64,000 bases of DNA from Blastomonas ursincola (lineage in GTDB: Bacteria; Pseudomonadota; Alphaproteobacteria; Sphingomonadales; Sphingomonadaceae): NCBI RefSeq assembly GCF_013607875.1, contig NZ_VDES01000001.1, positions 1,034,063 to 1,098,062 of the forward strand, given 5' to 3'. Positions 19,262-28,140 of the stretch are shown in pieces (within the stretch, counting starts at the first letter, position 1; the number at the start of each line of letters is the position of its first letter). The notes under the pieces were generated by a model. The model did not search any database, was not told the DNA's origin, and worked only from the letters and a program-made list of their open reading frames with translations. The translations under genes were made by a program, and so were the position numbers.

Positions 19262-20713
19262 ATGTTTGAAAACGCGTTCAACAATATCGATCGGGCCATG
19301 CGTAACGACGAGGGCCTGGCGTCCGAGCTCGATTATGCCGAGCAGACCAGCTGGCTCCTTTTCCTCAAGTATCTCGATGATTTCGAGGCGGAAATGGAGG
19401 ACGAGGCGGCGCTGGAGGGTCGCGATTACGAGCCGATCCTCGACCCCCAGTACCGCTGGGATGTCTGGGCTGCGCCCAAGAAGGACACCGGTGAGATCGA
19501 TCACCAGATCGCGATGACCGGCCAGGACCTGGTCGATTTCGTCAACGGCGAGCTGTTCCCCTATCTCAAGGGCTTCCACGCGGCGGCGCACGATGCCGAC
19601 ACCATCGAGTACAAGATCGGCGAGATCTTCAACGAGATCATCAACCGCTTCCGCTCGGGCTACTCCCTGCGCGAGGTGATCGACATCGTCGACACGCTCG
19701 ATTTCGGCAGCAGCAAGGCCAAGCACGAGCTGTCCGACCTTTACGAGACGCGCATCAAGCGCATGGGCAATGCGGGGCGCAATGGCGGCGAATACTACAC
19801 CCCGCGCCCGCTCATTCGCGCCATGATCAAGGTGGTCGATCCCAAGATCGGCGAGACCATCTACGACGGCGCGGCAGGCTCGGCCGGTTTCTTGTGCGAG
19901 GCGTTCGAATACCTGCGCCGGCCGGACCTTTCCGCTGCCGAGTGGGACATTCTCCAGCGCAAGACATTCTACGGACAGGAGAAGAAGTCGCTAGCCTACG
20001 TGCTGGGTGTCATGAACATGATCCTGCACGGGATCGAGGCGCCGCAGATCCGGCACACCAACACGCTCACAGAGAACGTGATGGACATCCAGCAGGCCGA
20101 CCGTCACGACATCGTGCTGGCCAACCCGCCCTTCGGCGGGGGTGAGCGCAAGGAGGTGCAGCAGAACTTCCCGATCAAGTCGGGGGAGACCGCCTACCTC
20201 TTCATGCAGCACTTCATCCGCAAGCTGAAGGCGGGCGGACGCGGGGCGGTGGTGATCAAGAACACCTTCCTCAGCAACACCGACAACGCCAGCGTCGAGC
20301 TGCGCAAGGAACTGCTTGCCAGCTGCAACCTCCACACCGTGCTCGATTGCCCCGGCGGCACCTTCCAGGGTGCAGGTGTGAAGACGGTCGTGCTGTTCTT
20401 CGAGAAAGGCGCGCCAACCCGGCAGGTCTGGTATTATCAGCTCGATCTGGGCCGCTCGCTCGGCAAGACCAATCCGCTCAACGACGATGATCTGGCCGAG
20501 TTCATCGCGCTCCAGCCGGACAAGACAGACAGCGCCAAGAGCTGGACGGTGAATGTCGACGATCTCGACAAGGCGACATGGGATTTATCGGTCCGCAACC
20601 CGACCGCGCCGGATGAAGCGCCATTGCGAGCGCCCGAGCAGATCATCGCCGACATGCTCGCCCGCGACGAAGAGGCGCGGCTGATCCTTGAAGAGATCCG
20701 GGGGATGCTGTGA
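19262..20713 (+). CDS. hsdM: Type I restriction-modification system, DNA methyltransferase subunit
   Basis: N6-adenine methyltransferase subunit of a type I enzyme. The N-terminal ~150 residues are the helical HsdM_N domain (SWLLFLKYLDDFE). The methyltransferase domain follows, with RNGGEYYTPRPLIRAM, the AdoMet motif YDGAAGSAGFL and the catalytic NPPFGG at about residues 288-293. The length of 483 is normal. It ends in a GTGA overlap with hsdS, starting the hsdM-S-R operon. Confidence 0.95.
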   Translation: MFENAFNNIDRAMRNDEGLASELDYAEQTSWLLFLKYLDDFEAEMEDEAALEGRDYEPILDPQYRWDVWAAPKKDTGEIDHQIAMTGQDLVDFVNGELFPYLKGFHAAAHDADTIEYKIGEIFNEIINRFRSGYSLREVIDIVDTLDFGSSKAKHELSDLYETRIKRMGNAGRNGGEYYTPRPLIRAMIKVVDPKIGETIYDGAAGSAGFLCEAFEYLRRPDLSAAEWDILQRKTFYGQEKKSLAYVLGVMNMILHGIEAPQIRHTNTLTENVMDIQQADRHDIVLANPPFGGGERKEVQQNFPIKSGETAYLFMQHFIRKLKAGGRGAVVIKNTFLSNTDNASVELRKELLASCNLHTVLDCPGGTFQGAGVKTVVLFFEKGAPTRQVWYYQLDLGRSLGKTNPLNDDDLAEFIALQPDKTDSAKSWTVNVDDLDKATWDLSVRNPTAPDEAPLRAPEQIIADMLARDEEARLILEEIRGML

Positions 20714-21912
20714 GCGCTGCAGCGGTATTGGAAGCGCCTACCGTAATGGCTTGGCCTAAGGCTCCCTTGGGAGAATTGCTCGAAGTTCAGAATGGCTTTG
20801 CGTTTTCGTCGAAGCAGTTTTCCGAAAGTAGCGGGTTTCCTCTGATCCGCATTCGCGACCTCAAGGACAACGGCGCAACCGCTGTCGGCTTCCTCGGAAA
20901 CTACGATGCGGATTACGTCGTGGGCAATGGTGACCTACTGATCGGCATGGACGGTGAGTTCCGGTGCTATGAGTGGGGTGGTGGCCCAGCGCTGCTGAAC
21001 CAACGGGTGTGCCGGCTTCGCCGTTTCGACAGTCGTTTGCATCCCCGGTTCCTATTTTACGGTATCAATCGATACCTGAAAGAGATCGAGGACCAGACTT
21101 CATTCACGACGGTAAAACACCTTTCGTCCAAGACGATTAAGGGCATAGACTTTCCTCTCCCCGCACTGGAGCAGCAGAAGCGGATTGTCGCGGTGCTGGA
21201 TCAGGCCTTCGCCGCCCTCGACCGCGCCCGCGCCCTCACCGAAGCCAATCTGGCGGATGCAGAGGAGGTTTTTGAGAGCGTTCGGTTTTCGATTTTTGAC
21301 AAAGTCGAAAAATCACATCCTGCCAAGTCGCTTGGTCAGATATGTTCTCGTGTCTCGGTAGGGCACGTGGGGGAGACCTCGAAGCACTACGTCGAGACAG
21401 ACGGGATTCCGTTTCTGCGCTCTCAGAACGTTCGACCAAGTGGGCTCGACCTCGATGGCACCCGTTATATTAGCTCAGAATTTCACTCGAAACTGAAGAA
21501 ATCTCAACTCGTAGGAGGTGAGTTGCTATTCGTTCGTGTAGGCGCAAATCGCTCGGATTGTTGCCTCGTTCCGAAAGGCTTGGGCCCTATGAACTGCGCA
21601 AATGTCGTGTTTGCGAAGCCGGTCGAAGGAGAGCTTCAGTATTTGGAAGCTTTCTGCCAATCGCGGCAAGGAAAAGACCGTCTGCTAGGAATGACGACGG
21701 GCTCAGCTCAGGGAGTTATTAACACTAAGTCGGTTGCGACATTGAATGTGCCAATGCCCCCGATCGACGTGCAGCAAGATGTCGCGCAAAATCTTGGAAA
21801 AGTGAGGCAAATGACTAACGCTCTTGCGAGGGCATTTAGCTACCAGATCAATGATATCACCGACCTTCGCCAATCTCTCCTCCAGAAGGCCTTCGCCGGG
21901 GAGCTGACCTGA
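20710..21912 (+). CDS. hsdS: Type I restriction-modification system, specificity subunit
   Basis: A 400-residue DNA-recognition subunit. It has two target-recognition regions, each followed by a conserved helix. The first half ends with PLPALEQQKRIVAVLDQAFAALDRA, and the second with MPPIDVQQDVAQNLGKVRQM. The target regions differ from each other, as expected for a bipartite recognition sequence. Its base composition is lower in GC than that of hsdM and hsdR, which is common for exchanged hsdS genes. GTG start overlaps the hsdM stop. Confidence 0.93.
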   Translation: MSAAAVLEAPTVMAWPKAPLGELLEVQNGFAFSSKQFSESSGFPLIRIRDLKDNGATAVGFLGNYDADYVVGNGDLLIGMDGEFRCYEWGGGPALLNQRVCRLRRFDSRLHPRFLFYGINRYLKEIEDQTSFTTVKHLSSKTIKGIDFPLPALEQQKRIVAVLDQAFAALDRARALTEANLADAEEVFESVRFSIFDKVEKSHPAKSLGQICSRVSVGHVGETSKHYVETDGIPFLRSQNVRPSGLDLDGTRYISSEFHSKLKKSQLVGGELLFVRVGANRSDCCLVPKGLGPMNCANVVFAKPVEGELQYLEAFCQSRQGKDRLLGMTTGSAQGVINTKSVATLNVPMPPIDVQQDVAQNLGKVRQMTNALARAFSYQINDITDLRQSLLQKAFAGELT

Positions 21913-21916
21913 TCTG

Positions 21917-24223
21917 ATGCAGGAAACCGAAGCCGATACCCGCGCCAATCGCATTGATCCCCTGCTGCGCGCGGCCGGCTGGGGCGTGGTCGAGGGCGCG
22001 CATATCCGGCGGGAGGCAATCTGCCCGGGGCGCATCATGCCCGGCGGCCAGCGCGGCGCTCCGCTCTCGGCCGACTACGTCTTCGAGTATCGCGGCCACA
22101 AGCTCGCCACGATGGAGGCCAAGCGCTATGGTAAGGGCGCAGGAGCAGGCGTCGGTCAGGCCAAGGATTACTCGACCCGTCTGAAAGCCCGCTTCGCCTA
22201 CGCCTCCGACGGGGCCGAGTGGTATGAGGTCGACATGCACACGGGCAAGGAAGGGGCCATCGCCCCGCCTTTCCCGACGCCCGACGAGCTGTGGCAGCGC
22301 TGCTTCCCCGCCGGCAATGCGTGGCGTGAGCGCTTCGGCGCGGTTCCCTTTGAAACCGGCGGCGGCAAGTGGCAGCCGCGCTACTACCAGCACAACGCTA
22401 TCACCGCCGTGCTCGAGGCGATTGCCAAGGATCAGCAGCGCATCCTGCTGACGCTCGCCACGGGCACGGGCAAGACGTCGATCGCGTTCCAGATCGCGTG
22501 GAAGCTGTTCCAGTCGCGCTGGAACCTGACCCGCGAGCCGACCCGTCGCCCGCGCATCCTGTTCCTTGCTGACCGTAACATCCTCGCCGATCAGGCCTAC
22601 AACGCCTTCAGCGCCTTCCCGCCCGATGCGCTGTGCCGCATCAGCCCAGAGGAAATCCGCAAGCAGGGCAAGGTGCCCACCAATGCGAGCGTGTTCTTCA
22701 CGATCTTCCAGACGTTCATGACCGGCGAGGACGAGTTCCGGTTCGAAGGTTATGAGCCGGACTTCTTCGATTTCATCGTGATCGACGAATGCCATCGCGG
22801 CGGTGCGCGCGATGAAAGCACATGGCGCGGGATCCTCGAATACTTCGCGCCTGCCGTGCAGCTCGGCCTCACCGCCACGCCCAAGCGCGACGTGAACGCC
22901 GATACCTACCGCTATTTCGGCGACCCGGTTTACACCTATGCCCTGAAGGAGGGGATCGGCGACGGCTTCCTCACCCCGTTCAAGGTGCGCCAGATGGCGA
23001 GCACGATGGACACCTACACCTTCAGCGACGAGGACGAGGTGTTGAGCGGGGAGATCGACCCCGACAAGGAATATACCGAGGCGGACTTCAACACGAAGCT
23101 GATCATCGACGAGCGCGAGATGAGCCGGGTGTGCGAGTTCATGGACCAGATCGACCAGCGCCAGAAGACGCTGGTCTTCTGTGCGACTCAGGATCACGCG
23201 GCACGGGTGCGCAACTTCATCAACCAGGTGAAGACCAATCCCGACCCGCACTATTGCGAGCGGGTGACGGCGGATGACGGCAAGCTGGGCGAACAGCACC
23301 TGCGCGAGTTCCAGGACAACGAGAAGACCCTGCCGACGATCCTTACCACGTCGCAGAAGCTGTCGACCGGGGTGGACGCACGCAACGTGCGCAACATCGT
23401 TCTGCTGCGCCCCGTGAAGTCGATGATCGAGTTTAAGCAGATCATCGGCCGAGGCACGCGGACCTTCGACGGGAAGGACTTCTTCACGATCTACGATTTC
23501 GTGAAGGCCTATGAGCACTTCAAGGATCCGGCGTGGGACGGCGAGCCGGAGGAGCCGGTTTCTGGCCCCGGTAGCCCCAAACCGCCCAAGCCAGCCCCTG
23601 AGGACGAACCAGACGACGACGATACCATCATCGATCCCCTGCCCCCGGTCCAACGGGTCGTCGTGAAGCTGGCTGACGGCAAGGAGCGGAAGATCCAGTA
23701 TGTCGCCGAGACCACCTACTGGTTCAACGGGCGACAGATCACCGCTAACGAGTTCATGGAGCAATTGTTCGGTGACCTGGGCACGATGGTCGCCGATGCC
23801 GATGAGCTCCGCGCTATCTGGATCGATCCCGACCGCCGCACTGCCTTCATCCAGCGGCTCGAGGAAATGGGGTACGACCGCGACCGCATGGACGACATGC
23901 GCCGCCTGATCGACTCACCCAAGAGCGACATTTTCGATGTACTCGCCTATGTCCGCTTCACCCTCGCGCCCCTGTCACGGTCAGAACGGGTCGAGGCGGC
24001 AAAGGCCAAGGGGCTGACGGGCTACGAGGCCGAGATGCGGGAGTTTCTGAGCTACATCCTGCAGGCCTACGAGCTCCAGGGCATTCAGGAACTGGCTCCT
24101 CACCGGATCAGTGACTTCCTGCAGATTCGCTACGGCGGGACCAATGACGCCAAGCGGGTTCTGGGGTCCATCCCACAGATACGCGGGGCGTTTATCGATA
24201 TCCAGAAACACCTGTTTTCGTGA
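21917..24223 (+). CDS. hsdR: Type I restriction-modification system, restriction/translocase subunit
   Basis: A 768-residue subunit. The N-terminal nuclease region has a DYVFEYRGHKLATMEAKRYG stretch carrying the Asp...Glu-x-Lys nuclease residues. A superfamily 2 helicase follows: Walker A ATGTGKTSIAF near residue 182, DECH at about 290-293, GLTATPKR, and the late motif QIIGRGTRT. A Pro/Asp-rich linker precedes a C-terminal helical domain (LSRSERVEAAKAKG). It is shorter than EcoKI HsdR but within range for other type I subgroups. Four bases separate it from hsdS. Confidence 0.94.
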   Translation: MQETEADTRANRIDPLLRAAGWGVVEGAHIRREAICPGRIMPGGQRGAPLSADYVFEYRGHKLATMEAKRYGKGAGAGVGQAKDYSTRLKARFAYASDGAEWYEVDMHTGKEGAIAPPFPTPDELWQRCFPAGNAWRERFGAVPFETGGGKWQPRYYQHNAITAVLEAIAKDQQRILLTLATGTGKTSIAFQIAWKLFQSRWNLTREPTRRPRILFLADRNILADQAYNAFSAFPPDALCRISPEEIRKQGKVPTNASVFFTIFQTFMTGEDEFRFEGYEPDFFDFIVIDECHRGGARDESTWRGILEYFAPAVQLGLTATPKRDVNADTYRYFGDPVYTYALKEGIGDGFLTPFKVRQMASTMDTYTFSDEDEVLSGEIDPDKEYTEADFNTKLIIDEREMSRVCEFMDQIDQRQKTLVFCATQDHAARVRNFINQVKTNPDPHYCERVTADDGKLGEQHLREFQDNEKTLPTILTTSQKLSTGVDARNVRNIVLLRPVKSMIEFKQIIGRGTRTFDGKDFFTIYDFVKAYEHFKDPAWDGEPEEPVSGPGSPKPPKPAPEDEPDDDDTIIDPLPPVQRVVVKLADGKERKIQYVAETTYWFNGRQITANEFMEQLFGDLGTMVADADELRAIWIDPDRRTAFIQRLEEMGYDRDRMDDMRRLIDSPKSDIFDVLAYVRFTLAPLSRSERVEAAKAKGLTGYEAEMREFLSYILQAYELQGIQELAPHRISDFLQIRYGGTNDAKRVLGSIPQIRGAFIDIQKHLFS

Positions 24224-24261
24224 CGGCCTGAGGGTTCAGAACTTGTCTACGTACCGGTGCG

Positions 24262-24810
24262 CTAGCTGAAGCCGGCAACTGCGCGTTCCAATCTTGCAAC
24301 CTGTTGCGGAAAAGGCGCGGCAAACGCCTTGGCCAATTCCTGATAGTACCAGATGCTACCGTCTTTGCCGCCAGTGAACCTGTCCCAGATAGCCTCCCCA
24401 ATCTGACCGCGGTCCGCAGCTATCGCCTCAGCATTGTGGGTTTTGTCCGCTAGCGAAACAAGAAGCGAGTCCAGGTCCTTCTGAGCAAGGCTGGCAAGGT
24501 ATTGCTCCTTCCGGGTTCGCCAGGCAGGCTTTGGGGTTTGCACAGCGTCGGTACAGTCCATGACGATCCGGGCAACCCGGTCGCCAAACCTCAACCGGAT
24601 ATCTTCCAGCCTCTCCAACCCACCCTGATCCTCGACTGAATCATGCAGCAACGCAGCGATCGCCTGATCCTCGTCAGCCCCGAACTCCAGCGCAATCGAC
24701 GCCACCCCCAGAAGGTGCGATATATAGGGGACATTGCTTCCCTTCCGAACCTGGCTGCGATGTGCTTCGCTTGCATAAGCCAGGGCGGCATCAAATCTCG
24801 CAGTCAGCAT
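24262..24810 (-). CDS. HD-domain phosphohydrolase (RelA/SpoT hydrolase-like)
   Basis: A 182-residue protein started at ATG 24810. It has the HD hydrolase pattern of SpoT-type ppGpp hydrolases: a basic VRKGSNVPYISHLLGVASI (first His), ALLHDSVEDQGG (HD pair), then a late LVSLADKTHNAEAI (Asp). No synthetase or TGS domain is present, so it is a stand-alone small alarmone- or nucleotide-hydrolase type. Such genes appear in mobile elements, and some counter toxic alarmone synthetases; no synthetase is found in this window. It ends 38 bases from the hsdR stop, convergent. Confidence 0.8.
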   Translation of the reverse strand: MLTARFDAALAYASEAHRSQVRKGSNVPYISHLLGVASIALEFGADEDQAIAALLHDSVEDQGGLERLEDIRLRFGDRVARIVMDCTDAVQTPKPAWRTRKEQYLASLAQKDLDSLLVSLADKTHNAEAIAADRGQIGEAIWDRFTGGKDGSIWYYQELAKAFAAPFPQQVARLERAVAGFS

Positions 24811-24889
24811 GATCGACAGCTTTCCAACTCCAAATCTGCACCATTGTTGGCTGCTTGCGCAGTCAGGCCACAATGGCACTTGCGAAAGA

Positions 24890-26137
24890 TCATGCAAAGA
24901 TTTCCTGCCGAATTGGAATGACACTGCGATCGATCGCGCGCGGGTTTGTGCAATAGATGGCCCAATCTTCCATCAGCCGTCGCCGTTTCTCGAACAGGTC
25001 GCCGCGCCGATAAGCACGCTCGACCTTGTTGCCGATGGTATGTGCCAAAGCCATCTCGGCAACCTCGTGAGCATAGCCCGTACATTCGGAAGCCCAGTCG
25101 CGGAAACCCGATCGGAAGCCATGTACCGTCGCATCGACCTTCATACGACGCAGCAGCATGGTCATAGCCATACCAGATAGCTTTCCACCGCTGGTCGCCG
25201 GAAACAGCCATTCCTTTCGCAACGCCTTTGCCGACTCCAGTATCGCTACGGCCCGCAGCGACAACGGCACGCGATGTTCCCTACCTGCCTTCATGCGGCT
25301 GGCCGGGATGGTCCAGATTGCCTTGTCCAAATCGACCTCATCCCACTTCGCGCCGATCACCTCACCAGTGCGGGCAGCGGTCAGGATCGCAAATTCCAGC
25401 GCCAGCGCGGCGACAGCCTTCCGCTCGTGCAGATCACCGATGAATGCCGGGATCGCTTCATAGTGCATGGCCTTGTGATGGCCGCGTGTGAGCCGGGACC
25501 GGGCAGGCAGGATTTGCGCAATATGGCCGCGCCACCGGGCGGGATTTTCGCCTTCTCGGTATCCGCGCGCCTTGGCGGCATCAAGGATCGTTTCCATGCG
25601 TCCCCTGACCCGGCTGGCAGTCTCCGCCTTGTCTTTCCAGATCGGCTCAAGGATTTGCAGAACGTGGGCAGTGCCGACTTCGGCAACGGGCAATTCCCCG
25701 ATCACCGGGTAGACGTAAGTGGCCAGCGTGTTCTTCCATTGCTGCCTGTGCTTGTCATTGCGCCAGCTTCCCTCGTTCGCACCGATGTAGGTCTCCGCCA
25801 CGGCCTTGAACGTTATTCCGGCAACCTGTGCCGCCTGAGCTGCTGAAAGGGCCTCAGCGGCCACCCGCTGGCGTTCTTCAAGGGGATCAATTCCAGCCTT
25901 CACCTTAAGACGCAGTGCGTCGCGGGCATCGCGGGCTTGCGACAAGGAAATGCCGTCCGGTCCAGCCGCGCCAAGGCCAATGTCGCGCGACTTCCCATTG
26001 AGCATGAATCGATAGACCCATGACCGGGCACCGCTTTCTTTCACCAGCAAATGCAGCCCGCCACCATCGGCGTGGCGACCGGGCTTTGCATTCTTCACCG
26101 CCAAGGGCGTGAGCACGTTGCTAAGCTTTTTTGGCAT
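24890..26137 (-). CDS. P4-type tyrosine integrase
   Basis: Site-specific recombinase that inserts and excises the island at tRNA-Ser. The N-terminal DUF4102-type arm-binding domain is present (LTPLAVKNAKPGRHADGGGLHL), then a core-binding domain, then the catalytic domain with the Arg in TAARTGEV (residue 256), HGFR (His339, Arg342), His366 and the Tyr in RAYRRGD (residue 376). All catalytic residues are present and the length of 415 is full, so the enzyme looks functional. It lies about 215 bases from the right attachment core and points into the island. Confidence 0.94.
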   Translation of the reverse strand: MPKKLSNVLTPLAVKNAKPGRHADGGGLHLLVKESGARSWVYRFMLNGKSRDIGLGAAGPDGISLSQARDARDALRLKVKAGIDPLEERQRVAAEALSAAQAAQVAGITFKAVAETYIGANEGSWRNDKHRQQWKNTLATYVYPVIGELPVAEVGTAHVLQILEPIWKDKAETASRVRGRMETILDAAKARGYREGENPARWRGHIAQILPARSRLTRGHHKAMHYEAIPAFIGDLHERKAVAALALEFAILTAARTGEVIGAKWDEVDLDKAIWTIPASRMKAGREHRVPLSLRAVAILESAKALRKEWLFPATSGGKLSGMAMTMLLRRMKVDATVHGFRSGFRDWASECTGYAHEVAEMALAHTIGNKVERAYRRGDLFEKRRRLMEDWAIYCTNPRAIDRSVIPIRQEIFA

Positions 26138-26351
26138 TATCGCTCCCTGTCAGGGAACCGAAACTGCCCCCAGATCACCCCAATGGCGTCGCGGCCTCGC
26201 GCTCCCAAAACTGTTCCCCGATAATAGCACGGTTTTATGGGAACACAATCGAACTCATACGGACGGTCGTTTGCAGAAACCAAGAGGTTTTCCCATGAAT
26301 AATGATGTTTTTTGACTAAGATCGACTTCCATCGGCCCATAGTTTGGCGGA

Positions 26352-26365
26352 CTCCGTCTCCGCCA
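26352..26365 (+). repeat. Right attachment core of the island
   Basis: Exact copy of the last 14 bases of tRNA-Ser (CTCCGTCTCCGCCA), flanked on the right by CTTCC against ATTCC at the left copy. No other part of the tRNA is duplicated. The 512-base interval 26138-26649 around it holds no supported gene; bases up to 26340 are presumably the integrase promoter side. Confidence 0.82.
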
Positions 26366-26649
26366 CTTCCTGTTCCACAGCCCAGCCCTGATGGTCAGCA
26401 GCCTCGAAGAACACCGGACTGTCTCTGCTGTTGCCTAGCAGAAGAGCTACCGAAATCACCTGGCGCGGTACACGCAGGCGTCGGGAGCGAGCCGAGCTGT
26501 CTGGCCCCAACGGGATGGATCCCCTTCAGGAATGCGCAGGGAGTGGCCATGCAGGAGTTTCGGTAGCAAACCCGCGTTCCGGGTCGGCTTGACTTGCCCC
26601 AGCCGACATCTGGCCGCGACGCCATGAGCCGGCGTCGTCGAGCAGAACC

Positions 26650-27078
26650 TCACATCTGGGCCGCAGGCGGGGATGAAGGACGCCACCACGCCACTATACC
26701 GAGTGGGTCGTGGCAGCTTGCGCATGGCTCGAAGCGCGCGGGCATCGCCTGCAAGGGGTTCGGACGACGCTGCTCGCAACCGCAAGCCAGGCACGTGGTC
26801 CTGTCACCGTTCCGCCGGATCAGCCCCGCCTGCTCGAACTCGCGCAGAATATCGGCAAACAGCGTTGCCGAGACCGGGTCGTGCGCGCGACCCGTCACGT
26901 TGCAAAACGAGCGATAGATTTGCGAGAGGCTGCGCTGGCTGTCGATCTCGAACCACAGCGCCTCGATGGTTTCGTCAACCTCGAGGCGGCTATGCCCATT
27001 GTGGATCATGCGGATATCGCCCCTCGAATCGGGATAGAAGCGAAACACCGCCGAGATCTCCCTTACCACTTCAGGCAT
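26650..27078 (-). CDS. PqqD-like peptide chaperone with C-terminal zinc-ribbon-like tail
   Basis: A 142-residue protein. The first ~95 residues fit a PqqD-type winged helix that presents precursor peptides to modifying enzymes: YPDSRGDIRMIHNGHSRLEVDETIEALWFEIDSQRSLSQIYRSF, ending LREFEQAGLIRR. After that comes an extra C-terminal part with five cysteines (CLACGC ... CASC), which looks like a metal-binding ribbon and is not usual in PqqD. Its start overlaps the stop of the nucleotidyltransferase gene by 8 bases, so they are translationally coupled. HPr-kinase-like, nucleotidyltransferase and PqqD-like genes found together match the set named the HPr-rel-A system in NCBI annotation; what the system makes is not known. 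Confidence 0.72.
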   Translation of the reverse strand: MPEVVREISAVFRFYPDSRGDIRMIHNGHSRLEVDETIEALWFEIDSQRSLSQIYRSFCNVTGRAHDPVSATLFADILREFEQAGLIRRNGDRTTCLACGCEQRRPNPLQAMPARFEPCASCHDPLGIVAWWRPSSPPAAQM

Positions 27079-27901
27079 AGACCCGCCTCAGGGCACAGTC
27101 GGACCAGTAGAGCACCTGCCGCACCAGCGTCAGCACTTCCTCCATATCGGGCTCTTCCAGCCCGAGGCCGAGCACACGATAGCGCAGATAGATGCTGAGC
27201 GCATTTTCGGCCTCAGGCGATGGCGGCATCGACCGAAGCGATCTGATCCGCCATTTTCCGAGTGGATTCGTGAAACCATGCGCAAAGCGGATGGCATCCA
27301 CGCTATGGTCGATGATGTCGAACAGGCGCAGCAGCACCTCGGCCGGATCTCCGCGATCAACCATCCCTTCAAGATCGAGTGCGGCCCCGTCGATCTTGTG
27401 CATGCAGCGCTTGACCATGTAGCGGCGGAAATCGCAGGCCTGCGCGGCGGCAAGCAGCGCGCGATAGGCGGGTGTGTCGAAGAGCGGGACCGCGTTCAGA
27501 AGGCGATGGATCAGCAGCTCCTGCCGCTCGTCAATGCGCTCTGCGACAAAGTCGACGGGAATATCGAGCGCAGCAATTTCCGCGACCGGCGAGGAAATGG
27601 TCCCAGTGTGGAGATATTCCAGATCGATCCGCCGAGCTTTGCCGAAGATCATGTTGATCAGCATATGATCCTTGCGGACGACATGATCGATGCCGTCCAG
27701 CGCCAGCTCGCTGACGATCATGACATCGAGATCGGAGGTCTTGTTGCCAAATCCCTCCACCAGCGATCCTGCAAGAAAGATGGCTCCATGCTCGATGAAG
27801 CGCTGCGGTATTGCCGGGAGAAATTCGCCCATGTCGACGCCGAAGCGCTGGCAAACTGCCATGGAAGCATGGGTCGGTAGAGGATGAGTTGTGCCCTGCA
27901 T
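27071..27901 (-). CDS. Nucleotidyltransferase-fold protein
   Basis: A 276-residue protein with a minimal nucleotidyltransferase signature: AGSLVEGFGNKTSDLDVMIV (G-S about residues 45-46, D-x-D about 57-59), followed by the IDLEY strand that can supply the third carboxylate. The remainder is helical. ATG 27901 is used; an upstream in-frame TTG at 27934 and a later ATG at 27862 are also possible, and none has a good ribosome site. It lies between a hairpin downstream of a 46-codon frame and the PqqD-like gene. It probably transfers a nucleotide to a protein or small-molecule substrate; the substrate is unknown. Confidence 0.7.
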   Translation of the reverse strand: MQGTTHPLPTHASMAVCQRFGVDMGEFLPAIPQRFIEHGAIFLAGSLVEGFGNKTSDLDVMIVSELALDGIDHVVRKDHMLINMIFGKARRIDLEYLHTGTISSPVAEIAALDIPVDFVAERIDERQELLIHRLLNAVPLFDTPAYRALLAAAQACDFRRYMVKRCMHKIDGAALDLEGMVDRGDPAEVLLRLFDIIDHSVDAIRFAHGFTNPLGKWRIRSLRSMPPSPEAENALSIYLRYRVLGLGLEEPDMEEVLTLVRQVLYWSDCALRRVYA

Positions 27902-27960
27902 TCTACTTGCGAATGACGCCAGGAGGGACAACAATCAAACTATTACACTGATACCGGACA

Positions 27961-27988
27961 TTGGCTGCGGATGAATATCCGCAGCCAA
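27961..27988. promoter_or_regulatory. Perfect 12-bp hairpin between the 46-codon frame and the nucleotidyltransferase gene
   Basis: TTGGCTGCGGAT, 4-base loop, then its exact complement. No T-run follows on either strand, so it is more likely a processing or attenuation hairpin than a full terminator. It lies 8 bases after the stop of the 46-codon frame. Similar stem-loops between a highly expressed peptide gene and downstream enzyme genes are common in peptide natural-product operons. Confidence 0.75.
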
Positions 27989-27996
27989 TACCACGA

Positions 27997-28137
27997 TCAG
28001 GCGACCACGTCTGCGCGAAGCGTACGCAAGGTGGCGGCGAGTTCATTGAGACGGGATTCAACAACGTCGATCTTCTTCGTCACCATCTGCTTGCGATCAA
28101 GATATGCAGCGCGAGTCACATTTTCAGCCTTTGCCAT
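27997..28137 (-). CDS. 46-residue peptide, candidate precursor of the modification system
   Basis: Reads MAKAENVTRAAYLD, then a basic-acidic helical part (KKIDVVESRLNELAATLRT) and ends LRADVVA. GGAG precedes it at seven bases; an extra Met codon lies directly upstream at 28140. It has no cysteine, no leader-like GG site and no signal peptide, and is predicted largely helical. Support comes from position: first in the operon with the nucleotidyltransferase and PqqD-like genes, right behind an AT-rich divergent promoter region, and followed by a perfect hairpin. I do not recognise a family. It might be the substrate peptide, or a small regulator or partner protein. Confidence 0.6.
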   Translation of the reverse strand: MAKAENVTRAAYLDRKQMVTKKIDVVESRLNELAATLRTLRADVVA

Positions 28138-28140
28138 CAT

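Larger units (their letters stand above)
7989..26365. mobile_element. tRNA-Ser-integrated genomic island (about 18.4 kb, defence-rich)
   Basis: Bounded on the left by the 3' end of tRNA-Ser and on the right by an exact 14-base copy of that end. A P4-type tyrosine integrase lies about 215 bases inside the right copy and an AlpA-like excisionase lies at 18.4 kb. The cargo is accessory: PRTase-like, GNAT and nuclease-like genes, a MazF/PemK toxin, a XRE regulator with a metallopeptidase, several DNA-binding proteins, a type I restriction system and an HD hydrolase. No conjugation genes are seen, so it is at most mobilisable. The integrase is at the end away from the tRNA, which is less usual. 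Confidence 0.85.

Noticed and set aside
19151..19726. Upstream extension of the basic helix-turn-helix protein
   Set aside because: The extension is antisense to hsdM; the Met at 19150 with an AAGGA upstream gives a sensible protein.
21857..23764. 635-codon open frame on the - strand
   Set aside because: Antisense to hsdR, whose helicase motifs are clear.
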